A program made the translations under genes and the position numbers. 42,737 nt of DNA, taken from the NCBI GenBank assembly GCA_947165785.1, contig CAMVBS010000015.1, positions 1 through 42,737 on the forward strand. The letters run 5' to 3'. How positions within the stretch are numbered: position 1 is the stretch's first letter; the number at the start of each line of letters is the position of its first letter. Below the pieces are notes generated by a model. That model was given only the letters and a program-made list of their open reading frames with translations. It had not been told where the DNA came from and ran no database searches. The DNA comes from an uncultured Clostridia bacterium. GTDB taxonomy: Bacteria > Bacillota > Clostridia > Saccharofermentanales > Saccharofermentanaceae. Of the stretch, positions 6,736 through 16,097 are shown one piece after another.

Positions 6736-8709
6736 TCAATCTACTGCGAAAGACTTTTTGACTGATAATACGAATGACGCATTATTAGTGGTCTTGAGCA
6801 TAAAATTGATAACTGCATCAGTTGCAGTAGTCGTATCGACATCGGCAAGTTTCTTACGGAGAAGTATCATTGCCTCGAGTTCCTCAGGTGTCAGGAGGAG
6901 ATCCTCACGTCTTGTACCGGACTTATCAACAGCGATAGCCGGGAATACACGACGATCTGCAAGCTTACGATCGAGCGTGATCTCCATGTTACCTGTTCCC
7001 TTGAACTCCTCGAAGATAACTTCATCCATACGAGAACCTGTCTCGATAAGTGCCGTAGCAATGATCGTAAGGCTTCCGCCGTTCTCGATATTTCTTGCTG
7101 CACCGAAGAATCTCTTAGGTCCGTACAAAGATCCCGGATCGAGACCACCTGACAAGGTACGTCCTGTCGGATTGATCGTAAGGTTATAAGCACGGGCAAG
7201 TCTTGTCATAGAGTCAAGAAGGATAACTACATCCTCGCCAAGCTCGACAAGTCTCATTGCTCTCTCGAGTACGAGTTCTGTAACTCTTACGTGGTTTTCA
7301 GGTCTCTTATCGAAAGTCGAATATACAACTTCACCCTTAACGGATCTTTGCATATCCGTAACTTCCTCAGGACGCTCATCGATAAGAAGAACGATAAGCT
7401 TACAATCAGGGTTGTTGGTCGTTATTGCATTAGCGATCTTCTGAAGAAGGATCGTCTTACCTGCCTTCGGAGGAGAAGCTACCATACCTCTCTGGCCCTT
7501 ACCGATAGGCGAGAAAAGATCGATGATCCTCGTTGATATATCGTTGATCTTGGAATGACCAAATGTCGTTTCAAGCTTAAGTTTCTGATCAGGATAGATA
7601 GCTGTCAAAGACTCAAATCTCTTACGCTTACGAATGATATCAAGATCTGTATCTTCATTAAGTTCTATTCCGTTAACGGACAATACTCTCTTGATCGGAG
7701 CATACTTATCCTTGCCCTTAGGTGCAACGGCAAGTCCCTTGATGTAATCACCTCTTCTAAGGCCGAGTCTTCTTATGAGCTGACCTTGAACAAAGGCATC
7801 ATCTTCACCCGGAAGATAATTATGTCTGTGGATAAATCCGTTGAAGTCACCCTTATCACTGTTACCGATGGAAAGAACACCTTCAACCTCGATATACTGC
7901 GGTTCCTGAACCTCAGGCTTAGGTGCTTCCTGCTCCTGTTCGGTTGTCTCTGAAGGAGTAACTTCAGTAACTACTACCTTACCGTCATCACTGGAAGGTC
8001 CGAAAGACAAAGTACGCTTCTTGCTCTTGCCCTTCTTCGCCTTACCTTCAGGGCGTTTATTCTCAGAAGGCTTCTCCTCGGAAGGAGCTGCCTCTTCCTT
8101 CTTATCCTCAGCCTTTTCAGAAGAAGTCTCTTCAACTGCAGACTCAGCCATCTCTTCAAGAGGTGTCTTTTCTTCCGTCTTCTTTTTCTTGGATGTGGAT
8201 CTTTTAGTCTTCTTTTCTTCAGGAGCTTCGGCCTCTTTCTTGGCCTTTGACCTTCCCTTGGACTTAGTCTCCTTGGAAGGCTTCTTCTCCTCTTCTTTTT
8301 CTTCCGGCTTGATCTCAGTTTCAGATGCTTTTACTTCTTCAGAAGCTGATTCGGAAGTTTCAGTCTTTTTCTTGGAAGTTCTGCTGCGCTTAGGCTTAGC
8401 TGCAGTCTCCTTTTCTTTTGCTTCAGCTGCTTCTTCTTTTACTTCAGCAGCTTCAGTAGTCTCAGCCTTTTCTTCTGCTTCTTTCTTTTTCTTAGCGGAA
8501 GCAGCAGGCTTTTTCTTAGTTGCAGATGTCTTAGCTGTCTTGGCCTTAGCCTTCTTCTCTTCTTTTACTTCTTCTTCAGGAGCAATGAGGGAGACAAGTT
8601 TCTTAGAGTCAAGATTGACGGCTTCATCTCTGCTGACGAGATTAAACGCAACTGCGATCTCGACCAGATCTTCATGAGACTTCTGCTCTAAAGCTTCTCT
8701 TTCTGTCAT
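6736..8709 (-). CDS. rho: transcription termination factor Rho with a long charged insert
   Basis: Rho is the hexameric RNA-dependent ATPase helicase that terminates transcription. Residues 1-43 form the Rho_N helical motif. Residues about 45-270 are a low-complexity Lys/Glu/Ala/Ser/Thr-rich insert with no predicted fold. The cold-shock RNA-binding domain starts near 275 ([17 protein letters not shown]), with [12 protein letters not shown] at the place of the usual GFGFLR. The RecA-like motor follows: P-loop ASPPKAGKT (411-419), Walker [11 protein letters not shown] (494-503), and [12 protein letters not shown] near the R loop. At 657 aa it is about 240 longer than E. coli Rho, and the excess is this insert. 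A strong promoter lies 88 nt upstream. Confidence 0.97.
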   Translation of the reverse strand: MTEREALEQKSHEDLVEIAVAFNLVSRDEAVNLDSKKLVSLIAPEEEVKEEKKAKAKTAKTSATKKKPAASAKKKKEAEEKAETTEAAEVKEEAAEAKEKETAAKPKRSRTSKKKTETSESASEEVKASETEIKPEEKEEEKKPSKETKSKGRSKAKKEAEAPEEKKTKRSTSKKKKTEEKTPLEEMAESAVEETSSEKAEDKKEEAAPSEEKPSENKRPEGKAKKGKSKKRTLSFGPSSDDGKVVVTEVTPSETTEQEQEAPKPEVQEPQYIEVEGVLSIGNSDKGDFNGFIHRHNYLPGEDDAFVQGQLIRRLGLRRGDYIKGLAVAPKGKDKYAPIKRVLSVNGIELNEDTDLDIIRKRKRFESLTAIYPDQKLKLETTFGHSKINDISTRIIDLFSPIGKGQRGMVASPPKAGKTILLQKIANAITTNNPDCKLIVLLIDERPEEVTDMQRSVKGEVVYSTFDKRPENHVRVTELVLERAMRLVELGEDVVILLDSMTRLARAYNLTINPTGRTLSGGLDPGSLYGPKRFFGAARNIENGGSLTIIATALIETGSRMDEVIFEEFKGTGNMEITLDRKLADRRVFPAIAVDKSGTRREDLLLTPEELEAMILLRKKLADVDTTTATDAVINFMLKTTNNASFVLSVKKSFAVD

Positions 8710-8796
8710 AAATTATCCTCAATCATAGTATGAGTAGATGTGTATACAAATCTTAAATTGTCTGGGAAAATTTAAAAGTCGTATTAACTTGTGAGG

Positions 8797-8825
8797 ATTT
8801 TATCACTAAAAGAAATAATGTGCAA
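8797..8825 (-). promoter_or_regulatory. rho promoter
   Basis: TTGCAC (minus strand 8825-8820), a 17-nt spacer ending in TGA, then TAAAAT (8802-8797) give an extended -10 promoter. The leader to the rho ATG would be about 80 nt. A second, weaker pair (TTGTAT, 16 nt, TATGAT) lies closer to the gene near 8726-8753. Confidence 0.6.
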
Positions 8826-8848
8826 CAACAAAAAGGCGCTTTAAAACA

Positions 8849-9190
8849 TTACAGCGAACTAACTTTATCAACGATAGCCTGTATCCTGGAATCCTTCTCG
8901 AAAAGATCCCTGTAAAGTTTCGTATAGTCCTCATCCAACATGTCCAGTTTTATCTTATTGTCCTTTATCCTCTCATCCAATCCGTCATAGTTTTCTTCAA
9001 TCTTAGCCCTCTTCTTCGGAGCACTGATCATCTTTTCCATTTCAACCATAGCCGGAACACTGAAAAAGAACGGAAGTGCAGACATGGCAGCGATCATGAG
9101 TAGTCTCTCATATAAAGGATTATCCCACGGCATGACATTTCCGATAATAATAAACAAGAAAATGAAATATATGATCGGTCCGATTATCAA
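8849..9190 (-). CDS. small membrane protein; probably the C-terminal half of a gene split by an in-frame TAG
   Basis: The frame encodes a hydrophobic helix, a short loop (MPWDNPLYER), a second helix (MIAAMSALPFFFSVPAM) and a charged coiled-coil-like tail. No ATG is available: the first usual start is TTG 9190, with AAGG six nt before it, and it would place the protein inside the first membrane helix. The same frame is open upstream for 35 more codons (to 9295) with a charged helical composition (IELRELDQRRQEEL...) and contains no ATG, GTG or TTG there. It then meets the TAG that ends the neighbouring gene. The simplest reading is one ~257-residue protein interrupted by an amber codon; reinitiation at TTG is the alternative. 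Confidence 0.5.
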   Translation of the reverse strand: MIIGPIIYFIFLFIIIGNVMPWDNPLYERLLMIAAMSALPFFFSVPAMVEMEKMISAPKKRAKIEENYDGLDERIKDNKIKLDMLDEDYTKLYRDLFEKDSRIQAIVDKVSSL

Positions 9191-9295
9191 CGGTACCTTA
9201 GTATGGTTGGTAGTAAAAAGTCGTTCTCTTGCCTTGACAGCCGAGACACTATCCAGTTCTTCCTGACGACGCTGATCTAATTCTCTGAGCTCGAT

Positions 9296-9607
9296 CTAAT
9301 TAAGGATCAGGATCTTTCTTTGGGCTTCTATATTATTCAGCAGATCAAGGCCCGAGAAGTATCCTGAATAGTCACTCGTAGCTGCCGTTTCAAAAGCTTG
9401 CAGATCACGTTTTCTGATATCAAGAGATGAGAGTCCCTTTATCTGTGAAAACCTGTTGATCTTAAGATCACAGAACAATGCGCCGCGAAGTGCGGGAATA
9501 TAGTGTGGTTCCTCTCGAAGTATCTCCGTAAACAATTTTCGTGCATTCTCAAAATCCCTGTCATCCAGCAGCTTATATGCTCTTGTAATCCTTTCCTCTT
9601 CCGTCAT
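9296..9607 (-). CDS. TPR-like protein, N-terminal half of the split gene
   Basis: About 103 residues with the helix-turn-helix pattern of a tetratricopeptide repeat: RAYKLLDDRDFENARKLF, then ILREEPHYIPALRGALFCD. The frame ends in TAG at 9296-9298 and continues open in the same frame into the membrane segment of the next entry. Such TPR plus membrane-segment architecture is common for uncharacterised Clostridial proteins. The ATG at 9607 (MTEEER) has GGGGA nine nt upstream and is preferred to the ATG at 9622. It lies downstream of mreB on the same strand, separated by the mreB terminator. Confidence 0.6.
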   Translation of the reverse strand: MTEEERITRAYKLLDDRDFENARKLFTEILREEPHYIPALRGALFCDLKINRFSQIKGLSSLDIRKRDLQAFETAATSDYSGYFSGLDLLNNIEAQRKILILN

Positions 9608-9716
9608 GTAATATATCCCCATTTCTAAAATCTGTCACAGATAATACCACATTAAATATTATTTTTATTCTCTCTATATCAAATATAAAAGTTTCTATTT
9701 CCACATGTTCCGATAT

Positions 9717-9744
9717 AAAAAAGGAGCCTGATAATCCAGACTCC
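9717..9744 (-). terminator. mreB terminator
   Basis: On the minus strand GGAGTCTG pairs with CAGGCTCC (one G-T wobble, 8 bp, loop GATTAT) and is followed by six T. It is 30 nt after the mreB stop. Confidence 0.85.
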
Positions 9745-9773
9745 GTTATATATCATATAGATGCAGATGAATA

Positions 9774-10784
9774 TTACTGATCACCGAGAGCAGCGAACTT
9801 ATCCATCATATCAAGTGCTTTACCTGTTCCGATGGCAACACAGGAGATAGCATCCTGAGCAATATATACATCGATACCGATCTTTGTTGCAAGCATTCTG
9901 TCAAGACCGTAAAGGAGAGCTCCTCCACCTGTCATAACGATACCTCTTTGTGAGATATCAGCCATGAGTTCCGGAGGTGTCTTCTCAAGTACAACGTGAA
10001 CTGCCTCAAAGATAGCAGATACAGGTTCTTCAAGAGCTTCGAGCATCTCAGTCGAAGATACAGTTACGGTTGAAGGAAGTCCCGTGATGAGGTTTCTTCC
10101 ACGAACATCCAATGTAAGCTCTTCGTCTCTAGGATAAGCACAACCGATCTGGATCTTGAGCATCTCTGCTGTCTTGTCGCCGATAAGGATATTGTGCTTA
10201 CGTCTTACGTGCTTGATGATAGCTTCATCGAACTTATCGCCTGCAACCTTAAGGGATGCATCAACAACAGGCTCACAAAGCGAGATAACGGAGATATCTG
10301 TCGTACCGCCTCCGATATCAACGATCATGGAACCGCAGGCTTTTGTAATATCGATGCCGGCACCGATAGCTGCTGCGATAGGCTCACGGATAAGGAATAC
10401 ATCCTTAGCACCTGCATGACGGCAGGCATTCTCAACAGCCTGCTGCTCAACCGGAGTAATAACCGAAGGAACGCAGACAACGATGGTCGGCTTAAAGTAT
10501 GTAGCTCGAAAGCCGCTGCAGACACGTCCGATAAATGCTTTGAGCATTACTTCCGTAGCCCTGAAGTCAGAGATAACACCTTCACGAAGAGGTCTGATAG
10601 CCTCAACAACACCCGGTGTACGACCGAGCATAAGGCTCGCACTCTCACCTACTGCAAGAACTTTACCGGTCTTTGTATTAACAGCTACTACTGAAGGTTC
10701 CTTGAGAACTACGCCCTTACCACGGACATAGATAAGTACACTACTGGTACCAAGATCGATACCAATTTCCATTCCGAGACCCAT
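9774..10784 (-). CDS. mreB: rod shape-determining protein MreB/Mbl
   Basis: An actin-like cytoskeletal ATPase that guides lateral wall synthesis on the inner face of the membrane. The 336-aa protein shows the phosphate-1 loop GIDLGTSSVLIYV, connect-1 and phosphate-2 motifs (SMIVDIGGGTTDISVIS), and the adenosine motif GIVMTGGGALLYGLD. The ATG at 10784 follows GAGGTGAATTTA; earlier in-frame Met (10820) has no binding site. There is no mreC or mreD beside it, so this is an orphan copy of the Mbl or MreBH sort; which paralogue cannot be decided here. It is divergent from leuS. Confidence 0.93.
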   Translation of the reverse strand: MGLGMEIGIDLGTSSVLIYVRGKGVVLKEPSVVAVNTKTGKVLAVGESASLMLGRTPGVVEAIRPLREGVISDFRATEVMLKAFIGRVCSGFRATYFKPTIVVCVPSVITPVEQQAVENACRHAGAKDVFLIREPIAAAIGAGIDITKACGSMIVDIGGGTTDISVISLCEPVVDASLKVAGDKFDEAIIKHVRRKHNILIGDKTAEMLKIQIGCAYPRDEELTLDVRGRNLITGLPSTVTVSSTEMLEALEEPVSAIFEAVHVVLEKTPPELMADISQRGIVMTGGGALLYGLDRMLATKIGIDVYIAQDAISCVAIGTGKALDMMDKFAALGDQ

Positions 10785-10851
10785 TAAATTCACCTCAACA
10801 TATATAGAAAAACCGCACAAACGTGGGTATAACTCAAAATTAAACAGTTTG

Positions 10852-10879
10852 ATTATACATTAGTAAGTCCAAAAATCAA
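10852..10879 (-). promoter_or_regulatory. mreB promoter
   Basis: TTGATT (minus strand 10879-10874), 16-nt spacer, perfect TATAAT (10857-10852), about 68 nt before the mreB ATG. Confidence 0.55.
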
Positions 10880-10953
10880 ACAAAGAAGCCCCCGCTTATG
10901 TTTCACTTTTATATTATAAACATAACAATTTATTTTCATTGCGTGAAAACTGG

Positions 10954-10962
10954 TGTTATAAT
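10954..10962 (+). promoter_or_regulatory. leuS promoter, extended -10
   Basis: TGTTATAAT (TG one base before a perfect TATAAT at 10957-10962) lies 38 nt upstream of the leuS ATG. The -35 at 17 nt (TTTCAT) is weak, as is usual for extended -10 promoters. With a leader of about 30 nt there is no room for a T-box. Confidence 0.55.
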
Positions 10963-11000
10963 GTGCTGGTTAAATAATAATAATGAGAGGAAATAATAAA

Positions 11001-13475
11001 ATGTCTTATTCTGTTGATATTGACCGTAAATGGCAGAAAAAGTGGGAAGAGACCGAACTTTACAAGTATGATCCGGACAAAAAGGGCGATAAGCTCTACT
11101 GTCTCGAGATGTTCTCTTATCCTTCAGGTGCCAATCTTCACCTCGGTCACTGGTATAACTATTCCCTGACCGATTCATGGTCACGTTTTAAGAGAATGCA
11201 GGGATATAACGTATTTCATCCAATGGGATTCGATGCTTTCGGACTTCCTGCTGAAAACTATGCAATCAAGACAGGTATCCATCCGCAGGATTCCACACTT
11301 AAGAATATCGCAACAATGGAAAAGCAGCTCAAGGAAATGGGCGCTACATTTGATTGGAACTATGAGCTTGCAACATGCACTCCAGAGTACTACAAGTGGA
11401 ACCAGTGGCTCTTCACAAAGCTTTACGAGAATAAGCTCGCTTATAGAAAGAACGCACTCGTTAACTGGTGCCCTAAGTGCCAGACGGTACTTGCAAACGA
11501 GCAGGTAATCGACGGTAAGTGTGAGCGTTGCGACAGCGAGATCGAGCGTAAGAACATGACGCAGTGGTTTTTCGCTATCACAAAGTATGCTCAGGAACTC
11601 CTTGACTGTCTTCCACAGCTCGACTGGCCTGAAAAGACAAAGAAGATCCAGACAAACTGGATCGGAAGATCCGAGGGTTCCGAAGTATCCTTCTTCTGCG
11701 AAAAAGACGGAGAGCAGCTCAAGGATGAGAACGGTGATCCGCTGAAGCTTACGGTATTTACTACTCGTGCTGATACGTTCATGGGTGTTACATACGTTGT
11801 AGTAGCACCTGAGTCTGAGATCTGCTCCATGCTCACTACTGATGCACAGAAAGCAGAAGTTGAAGCATATAAGGCTTTCACTGCTAAGGCATCTGATATC
11901 GACCGTATGTCTACAACCCGTGAGAAGACAGGTGTATTTACAGGTTCCTATGCCATCCATCCGCTGAACGGTAAGAAAGTTCCGATCTGGGCTTCTGACT
12001 ATGTAATCGCAGGTTACGGTACAGGTGTTGTTATGGCTGTTCCTGCACACGATGAGAGAGACTTCGAGTTCGCAACAAAATTCGGTCTTGATATCATCCG
12101 TGTCGTAGCTTCCAAGGAAGGTGCCGAAGATGAACTTCCATACTGTGAGAAGAAGGGTGTTCTCGTTAACTCCGGTGAGTTCGACGGTATCGAGATGCAT
12201 AAAGCCATCGATGCTATCGTTAATAAGCTCGCTACTATGGATATGGGTTCAAAGAAGGTCAACTACAGACTTCGTGACTGGCTCATCTCCCGTCAGAGAT
12301 ACTGGGGTACACCTATCCCGATGATCCACTGCCCTTCATGCGGTATCGTTCCGGTTCCTGAGAAGGATCTTCCTGTACTCCTTCCTTATGATGTTGAGTT
12401 TAAGCCTGACGGAGAAAGCCCGCTTGCAAAGTGCGAGAGCTTCATGAACTGCAAGTGTCCTAAGTGCGGCGGTGATGCTAAGCGTGACCCTGATACCATG
12501 GATACGTTCGTTGACTCTTCATGGTATGAGCTCCGTTATCCTGATAACAAGAATGATAAGGAGATCTTCAACAAGGATCTTATCAATAAGATGTGCCCTG
12601 TAGACAAGTATGTCGGCGGACCTGAGCATGCAGCCATGCACCTGCTCTATGCAAGATTCATCTGCAAGGCTATGCGTGACATGGGACTTCTTGACTTTGA
12701 CGAGCCGTTCAAGAGCCTCGTTCACCAGGGAATCATCCTCGGACCTGACGGTAACAGAATGAGTAAGTCCAGAGGCAACACGGTTGCTCCTGACGATTAT
12801 GTATCCAAGTACGGTTCTGACGTTTTCAGAACATACCTCGCTTTCGGTTTTGCATACACAGAGGGAGGCCCATGGAGCGATACAGGACTTCAGGCTATCG
12901 TTAAGTTCGTTAACCGTGTAGAGCGTCTTGTTGAAGATGTTAAGGATATCAAAGATGCTTACGACCCTGCTTCTTTGAGCAAGGATGATAAGGATCTTAA
13001 CTACGTTCTTAACTATACGATCAAGGCTGTTACAAATGATACTGACAGATTCCAGTTCAATACTTCCATCGCTCGTATGATGGAGCTCATCAATGCGATC
13101 TCCAAGTATCAGCAGTCCGGAAATGTCAACAAGGGATTCCTCCGTCATACAGTCGAGACACTTCTGCTCCTGTATGCTCCTTATGCTCCTCACTTTACAG
13201 AAGAGTCATGGGAGAAGATCGGTAACGATTATTCCATCTTCAACCAGGAGTGGCCTTCATTTGATGAGTCTGCACTCGTTAAAGATTCCATCGAGATCGC
13301 CGTACAGGTAAACGGCAAGATCGTCTTTAAGCTCGATGTTCCTTCTGAGGCTGATCAGGCTGCAGTTGAAGAACTCGTTAAGTCAGATGATCGTCTGAAC
13401 GAAGCTTTGGCAGGAAGAAATATAGTCAAGTTCATCTATGTAAAGGGAAGACTTGCAAATATCGTTGCCAAGTAA
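11001..13475 (+). CDS. leuS: leucyl-tRNA synthetase
   Basis: LeuRS charges tRNA-Leu in two ATP-dependent steps. The 824-aa protein is full length for the bacterial type. The class I signatures are HLGH (residues 47-50, within [14 protein letters not shown]) and RMSKS ([10 protein letters not shown], about residue 590). The CP1 editing domain has the Thr-rich [18 protein letters not shown]. Two CxxC pairs (CPKCQT, CERCDS) and a later cluster ([14 protein letters not shown]) are likely zinc sites. ATG 11001 follows GAGAGGAAATAATAAA; the ATG at 10983 is upstream of that site. The gene is single, ending in a strong terminator. Confidence 0.98.
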   Translation: MSYSVDIDRKWQKKWEETELYKYDPDKKGDKLYCLEMFSYPSGANLHLGHWYNYSLTDSWSRFKRMQGYNVFHPMGFDAFGLPAENYAIKTGIHPQDSTLKNIATMEKQLKEMGATFDWNYELATCTPEYYKWNQWLFTKLYENKLAYRKNALVNWCPKCQTVLANEQVIDGKCERCDSEIERKNMTQWFFAITKYAQELLDCLPQLDWPEKTKKIQTNWIGRSEGSEVSFFCEKDGEQLKDENGDPLKLTVFTTRADTFMGVTYVVVAPESEICSMLTTDAQKAEVEAYKAFTAKASDIDRMSTTREKTGVFTGSYAIHPLNGKKVPIWASDYVIAGYGTGVVMAVPAHDERDFEFATKFGLDIIRVVASKEGAEDELPYCEKKGVLVNSGEFDGIEMHKAIDAIVNKLATMDMGSKKVNYRLRDWLISRQRYWGTPIPMIHCPSCGIVPVPEKDLPVLLPYDVEFKPDGESPLAKCESFMNCKCPKCGGDAKRDPDTMDTFVDSSWYELRYPDNKNDKEIFNKDLINKMCPVDKYVGGPEHAAMHLLYARFICKAMRDMGLLDFDEPFKSLVHQGIILGPDGNRMSKSRGNTVAPDDYVSKYGSDVFRTYLAFGFAYTEGGPWSDTGLQAIVKFVNRVERLVEDVKDIKDAYDPASLSKDDKDLNYVLNYTIKAVTNDTDRFQFNTSIARMMELINAISKYQQSGNVNKGFLRHTVETLLLLYAPYAPHFTEESWEKIGNDYSIFNQEWPSFDESALVKDSIEIAVQVNGKIVFKLDVPSEADQAAVEELVKSDDRLNEALAGRNIVKFIYVKGRLANIVAK

Positions 13476-13491
13476 TTTTCGAGAATGATAA

Positions 13492-13532
13492 AAGGCCGGT
13501 TCACTTCAATAGTGGATCGGCCTTATTTTTTT
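13492..13532. terminator. bidirectional terminator after leuS
   Basis: A 13-bp stem with two wobbles (13492-13504 with 13512-13524, loop TTCAATA) is followed on the plus strand by ATTTTTTTT. On the minus strand the stem ends in CCTTTTATC, so it also serves the convergent operon ending at 13548. Confidence 0.85.
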
Positions 13533-13547
13533 CGATAAAAAGAAAGA

Positions 13548-13919
13548 TCAGTCTTCCCTGTCCTTTTTCCTGTCGCTTATGAATTTCTGTACAGGCTTGG
13601 AAGTGTAGATTATAAGTCCTACAGGGATCGCAAACCATACGACCATCATCGCGTTCTCGGACAGGTTTAACTTATAAAGTGCAAAGCTGACGCCGATGAA
13701 GAGTACGCCCGCAGCTACTACTATGAGATTCTTTTTAAGCGAATTCTCATTTCTCTCGAAAACAAGATCGATAACGATATAGATAGCGATCGCAGCTGCA
13801 ACAAATACGAGAGTTCTCATGAAGCCTGTAAGATCCATAAAGAACTTAACATTTTTTGTCGCATACCAAAATCCGAGGAAAACAGCGATCATCGCGATAC
13901 CTTTAATGTTCTTACCCAT
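13548..13919 (-). CDS. small multi-helix membrane protein
   Basis: A 123-aa protein with about four hydrophobic helices separated by short basic loops (near residues 5-22, 30-50, 63-83 and 90-107) and a Lys/Arg/Asp-rich C-terminus. I do not recognise the family. ATG 13919 follows TTGGAGGCTCTT; the upstream TTG 13931 is part of the leader. It is the last gene of the operon 16003-13548, with its binding site overlapping the end of the thioesterase region. Positive charges at loop ends suggest an inner membrane location. Confidence 0.7.
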   Translation of the reverse strand: MGKNIKGIAMIAVFLGFWYATKNVKFFMDLTGFMRTLVFVAAAIAIYIVIDLVFERNENSLKKNLIVVAAGVLFIGVSFALYKLNLSENAMMVVWFAIPVGLIIYTSKPVQKFISDRKKDRED

Positions 13920-13936
13920 AAGAGCCTCCAAAGATC

Positions 13937-14332
13937 TCAGTTCTGTTTGCGAAAACCCATCATAGTCGAAGTTGCGATAAGCCTTTGGTTCTCATCCGTA
14001 ACCCTTACCTCAAAAGTTGCGATCGTCTTGCCGCTCTTTACGACAGATGATTCCGCATAAAGATAATCGCCCCTGGCAGGAGCATTGAATATAATGTTGG
14101 AACTAAGCGTACAGGTCGGAAGATTATCCACATTCGCGGCAATGGCAAAGGTGTAATCTGCCAAGGTGTAGATGCAGCCTCCCATTACATTATTATCAGC
14201 ATTCAGATGGCCGTCTCTGATCTTGAGCCTGGTCTTGGCATGATCTTTCTCGGCGATCAGTATCTCGATGCCTGTCGTATCCACGGCATACCTGTCGTGA
14301 CTGAAATATTCCAGAACTTCTTTCTTATCCAT
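13937..14332 (-). CDS. PaaI-type hotdog-fold thioesterase
   Basis: A 131-aa single hotdog domain. The helix stretch NVMGGCIYTLADYTFAIAAN matches the PaaI-family core (H/N...GG...LAD...A...N), the segment that packs against the acyl-CoA thioester and contributes the catalytic Asp. Family members hydrolyse acyl- or aryl-CoA thioesters; substrate is unknown. The ATG directly follows the stop of the DUF3737 gene with no gap, which implies translational coupling. No phenylacetate pathway genes are nearby, so a role in that pathway is unlikely. Confidence 0.82.
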   Translation of the reverse strand: MDKKEVLEYFSHDRYAVDTTGIEILIAEKDHAKTRLKIRDGHLNADNNVMGGCIYTLADYTFAIAANVDNLPTCTLSSNIIFNAPARGDYLYAESSVVKSGKTIATFEVRVTDENQRLIATSTMMGFRKQN

Positions 14333-15172
14333 TTATGAACCTTCCGTTATTATATTGCATTTAGCCTCAGGATCATCCATTATGAGTTCCTCATAGATCG
14401 GAACCCTAATGGTACCCGAAGCAGGATTTTTTATACTGATGACAGGTGACAGCAGTGTAGCTTCAACATCGGAACCTTCAAAGCTTTGATCTGCACCAAG
14501 CAACTTACAATCGATAAGCCTCAAGCCTTTACAATGACAAAAAGGATGACTTCCTCTTATCGTACAATTATCAAATACAACATTCTCTGAATTCCACCCG
14601 ATACGGTCACCGTTGATCTCACAGTTTCTGACAGTAACATTCTTTGCATAATGAAATGCATCTTTGGAATCGATCGTACAATTCTCAAAGAGCACATTAC
14701 AGATATGATGAAAAGCGGAATCGCCAATATGATGTATATCGGCGAACTTGAGATTGGTAGACTTCATCATGAAGAAGTTGCCTTTGGTATCTGCATCTTC
14801 GATAATGATGTCATGGGCTGACCAGCCGAACTCATCAGAATCTATATCACAGTCCTTGATCTTAACTTCACTGCTCTCGCGTAAGGCCTTGTCACCGCCC
14901 AGCTGACACCTGTTGATTATTACATGATCTGAATAGCAGATCGGTGCTACACAACGCTTTGTCATCTCAGAGTTCTCGATTATCAGATTGCTGGTATGCC
15001 AGAACGGATTACGAAGATTAAAAGAGCAATCTTCGACCTTGATGTTCTTCGAGTCCATAAGAGCATTCTCACCGTCTGCCGGACCGTCGAACTTACACTT
15101 CCTTATGACCAGATCATCACTGGAGTATAATGCCCTGTCTTCATCAAATGTTCTGTTTTCCACTATCTTCAT
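14333..15172 (-). CDS. DUF3737 family protein, right-handed beta-helix
   Basis: A 279-aa protein built of about ten short repeats with the pattern [hydrophobic]-x-[hydrophobic]-x-[N/D]-C (for example VIRKCKFDG, IKVEDCSFN, LIIENSEM, VIINRCQLGG, VKIKDCDID), as expected for rungs of a pectate-lyase-like beta-helix. MKIVENRTFDEDRALY and KCKFDGPADGENALMDS match the DUF3737 start. No signal peptide is present, so it is probably cytoplasmic. No enzyme activity is established for the family. It is 15 nt downstream of the zinc-ribbon gene and abuts the thioesterase gene. Confidence 0.85.
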   Translation of the reverse strand: MKIVENRTFDEDRALYSSDDLVIRKCKFDGPADGENALMDSKNIKVEDCSFNLRNPFWHTSNLIIENSEMTKRCVAPICYSDHVIINRCQLGGDKALRESSEVKIKDCDIDSDEFGWSAHDIIIEDADTKGNFFMMKSTNLKFADIHHIGDSAFHHICNVLFENCTIDSKDAFHYAKNVTVRNCEINGDRIGWNSENVVFDNCTIRGSHPFCHCKGLRLIDCKLLGADQSFEGSDVEATLLSPVISIKNPASGTIRVPIYEELIMDDPEAKCNIITEGS

Positions 15173-15187
15173 ATTACCGGTCTTCCC

Positions 15188-16003
15188 TTACCAATCTGAA
15201 TCCCAATCACCTGAATCAAAATCATAGCTGTCATAAGAATCATTCCAGCTGCCGTCATCACTTGAATCCCAGTCATCATCTGTTGACCAGTCGTCTGAGA
15301 AATCCGATGTCGGGAACTTCTCATAATCACTGTCATCGTCATATGACTTACCGGCGAAATCATCTTCGTCAACATATGATTCCATGTTGTCGGCACGATC
15401 CCATTCTCCGAGATCATCATCATACATATACCAGTATGAGCCGTGTCTGTAATATGTGTTACCGTCGTAATTATAGTAACCGTTCTTACTGCTCTCCCTT
15501 ATGCTCGCTACTATACCCGCGAAAATAATGCCAATGGTAATAATGACTATGATGACCGAGAAGAGAGAAGAAAGGAAACTTTTCTTCTTTGGCGCAGGCC
15601 TGGACGACGTCCTCCTGTTATTCTGAGTGGAGGCATGTTCTCTTGCATCCATAACAAGATCTTTTATCTTCATATAGATCTCATTAACGGCATAAGCCTC
15701 ATCGGTGCCTTCATATCTTATGGCACGCTGACCGTTGGCCTTGTTCTTATATACGACAAAATGTCCGGTGGAATCATCCTTATAGATACCGAATGCCTTA
15801 GGAGCTTTATAGTCTTCTGCGATATGAACATGCATCCTGTCCAAAGGCAGATTATTCTTCGCACAATATGCTCTCAGTTCATCAATTGTCTGTGGAGTAT
15901 CTGAAGCAGTTCTCACAAAGTGAGTATTAACGCCTCCGCAATTAGGACATTGTTCATCAGTAGCTTCAATGAAACTTCCGCAATAATCGCAATTAACCTT
16001 CAT
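15188..16003 (-). CDS. zinc-ribbon membrane protein with Asp/Ser/Trp-rich tail
   Basis: The 271-aa protein begins with a zinc ribbon (Cys5, Cys8, Cys19, Cys22). A cytosolic domain follows, including GHFVVYKNKANGQRAIRYEG and a helix rich in Ala/Glu. A basic stretch precedes one membrane helix (about 145-168, VIIVIITIGIIFAGIVASI). The C-terminal ~95 residues are extremely acidic and aromatic, with many DDxW/DSxD and Tyr repeats. I do not recognise the tail. ATG 16003 follows GGAGGTGAGTT. It is the first gene of the operon with DUF3737, thioesterase and a small membrane protein; a promoter lies at 16031-16036. Confidence 0.75.
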   Translation of the reverse strand: MKVNCDYCGSFIEATDEQCPNCGGVNTHFVRTASDTPQTIDELRAYCAKNNLPLDRMHVHIAEDYKAPKAFGIYKDDSTGHFVVYKNKANGQRAIRYEGTDEAYAVNEIYMKIKDLVMDAREHASTQNNRRTSSRPAPKKKSFLSSLFSVIIVIITIGIIFAGIVASIRESSKNGYYNYDGNTYYRHGSYWYMYDDDLGEWDRADNMESYVDEDDFAGKSYDDDSDYEKFPTSDFSDDWSTDDDWDSSDDGSWNDSYDSYDFDSGDWDSDW

Positions 16004-16030
16004 AACTCACCTCCATGAGTATTCAGGTTG

Positions 16031-16062
16031 ATTATATCACAAAGACATAAACCATAGTTTAT
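16031..16062 (-). promoter_or_regulatory. operon promoter with overlapping palindrome
   Basis: On the minus strand TGATATAAT (TATAAT at 16036-16031, extended -10) lies 28 nt before the ATG at 16003. The -35 zone is covered by the inverted repeat ATAAAC-CATA-GTTTAT (16047-16062), a candidate operator. The operator role is inference. Confidence 0.45.
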
Positions 16063-16097
16063 AAAACACAAAATTGCAATACTAAAGGAATACGTCT

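Noticed and set aside
8021..8677. 218-residue Ser/Phe/Leu-rich frame antisense to the rho insert
   Set aside because: Mirror of the Lys/Glu/Ser low-complexity codons of rho; no translation signals.
9296..9298. TAG recoded genome-wide (pyrrolysine or suppressor)
   Set aside because: The gene ending at 23800 also stops with TAG, without an evident continuing protein, and no pyl genes are in the window.
10785..11000. T-box leader upstream of leuS
   Set aside because: The promoter leaves only about 30 nt of leader, with no T-box sequence and no terminator before the ATG.
11181..12200. 339-residue open frame antisense to leuS
   Set aside because: Lies inside leuS, a certain gene; Cys/Ser/Leu-rich shadow composition and no ribosome binding site.
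12519..13193. 224-residue open frame antisense to leuS
   Set aside because: Another shadow of leuS with no binding site or family motif.
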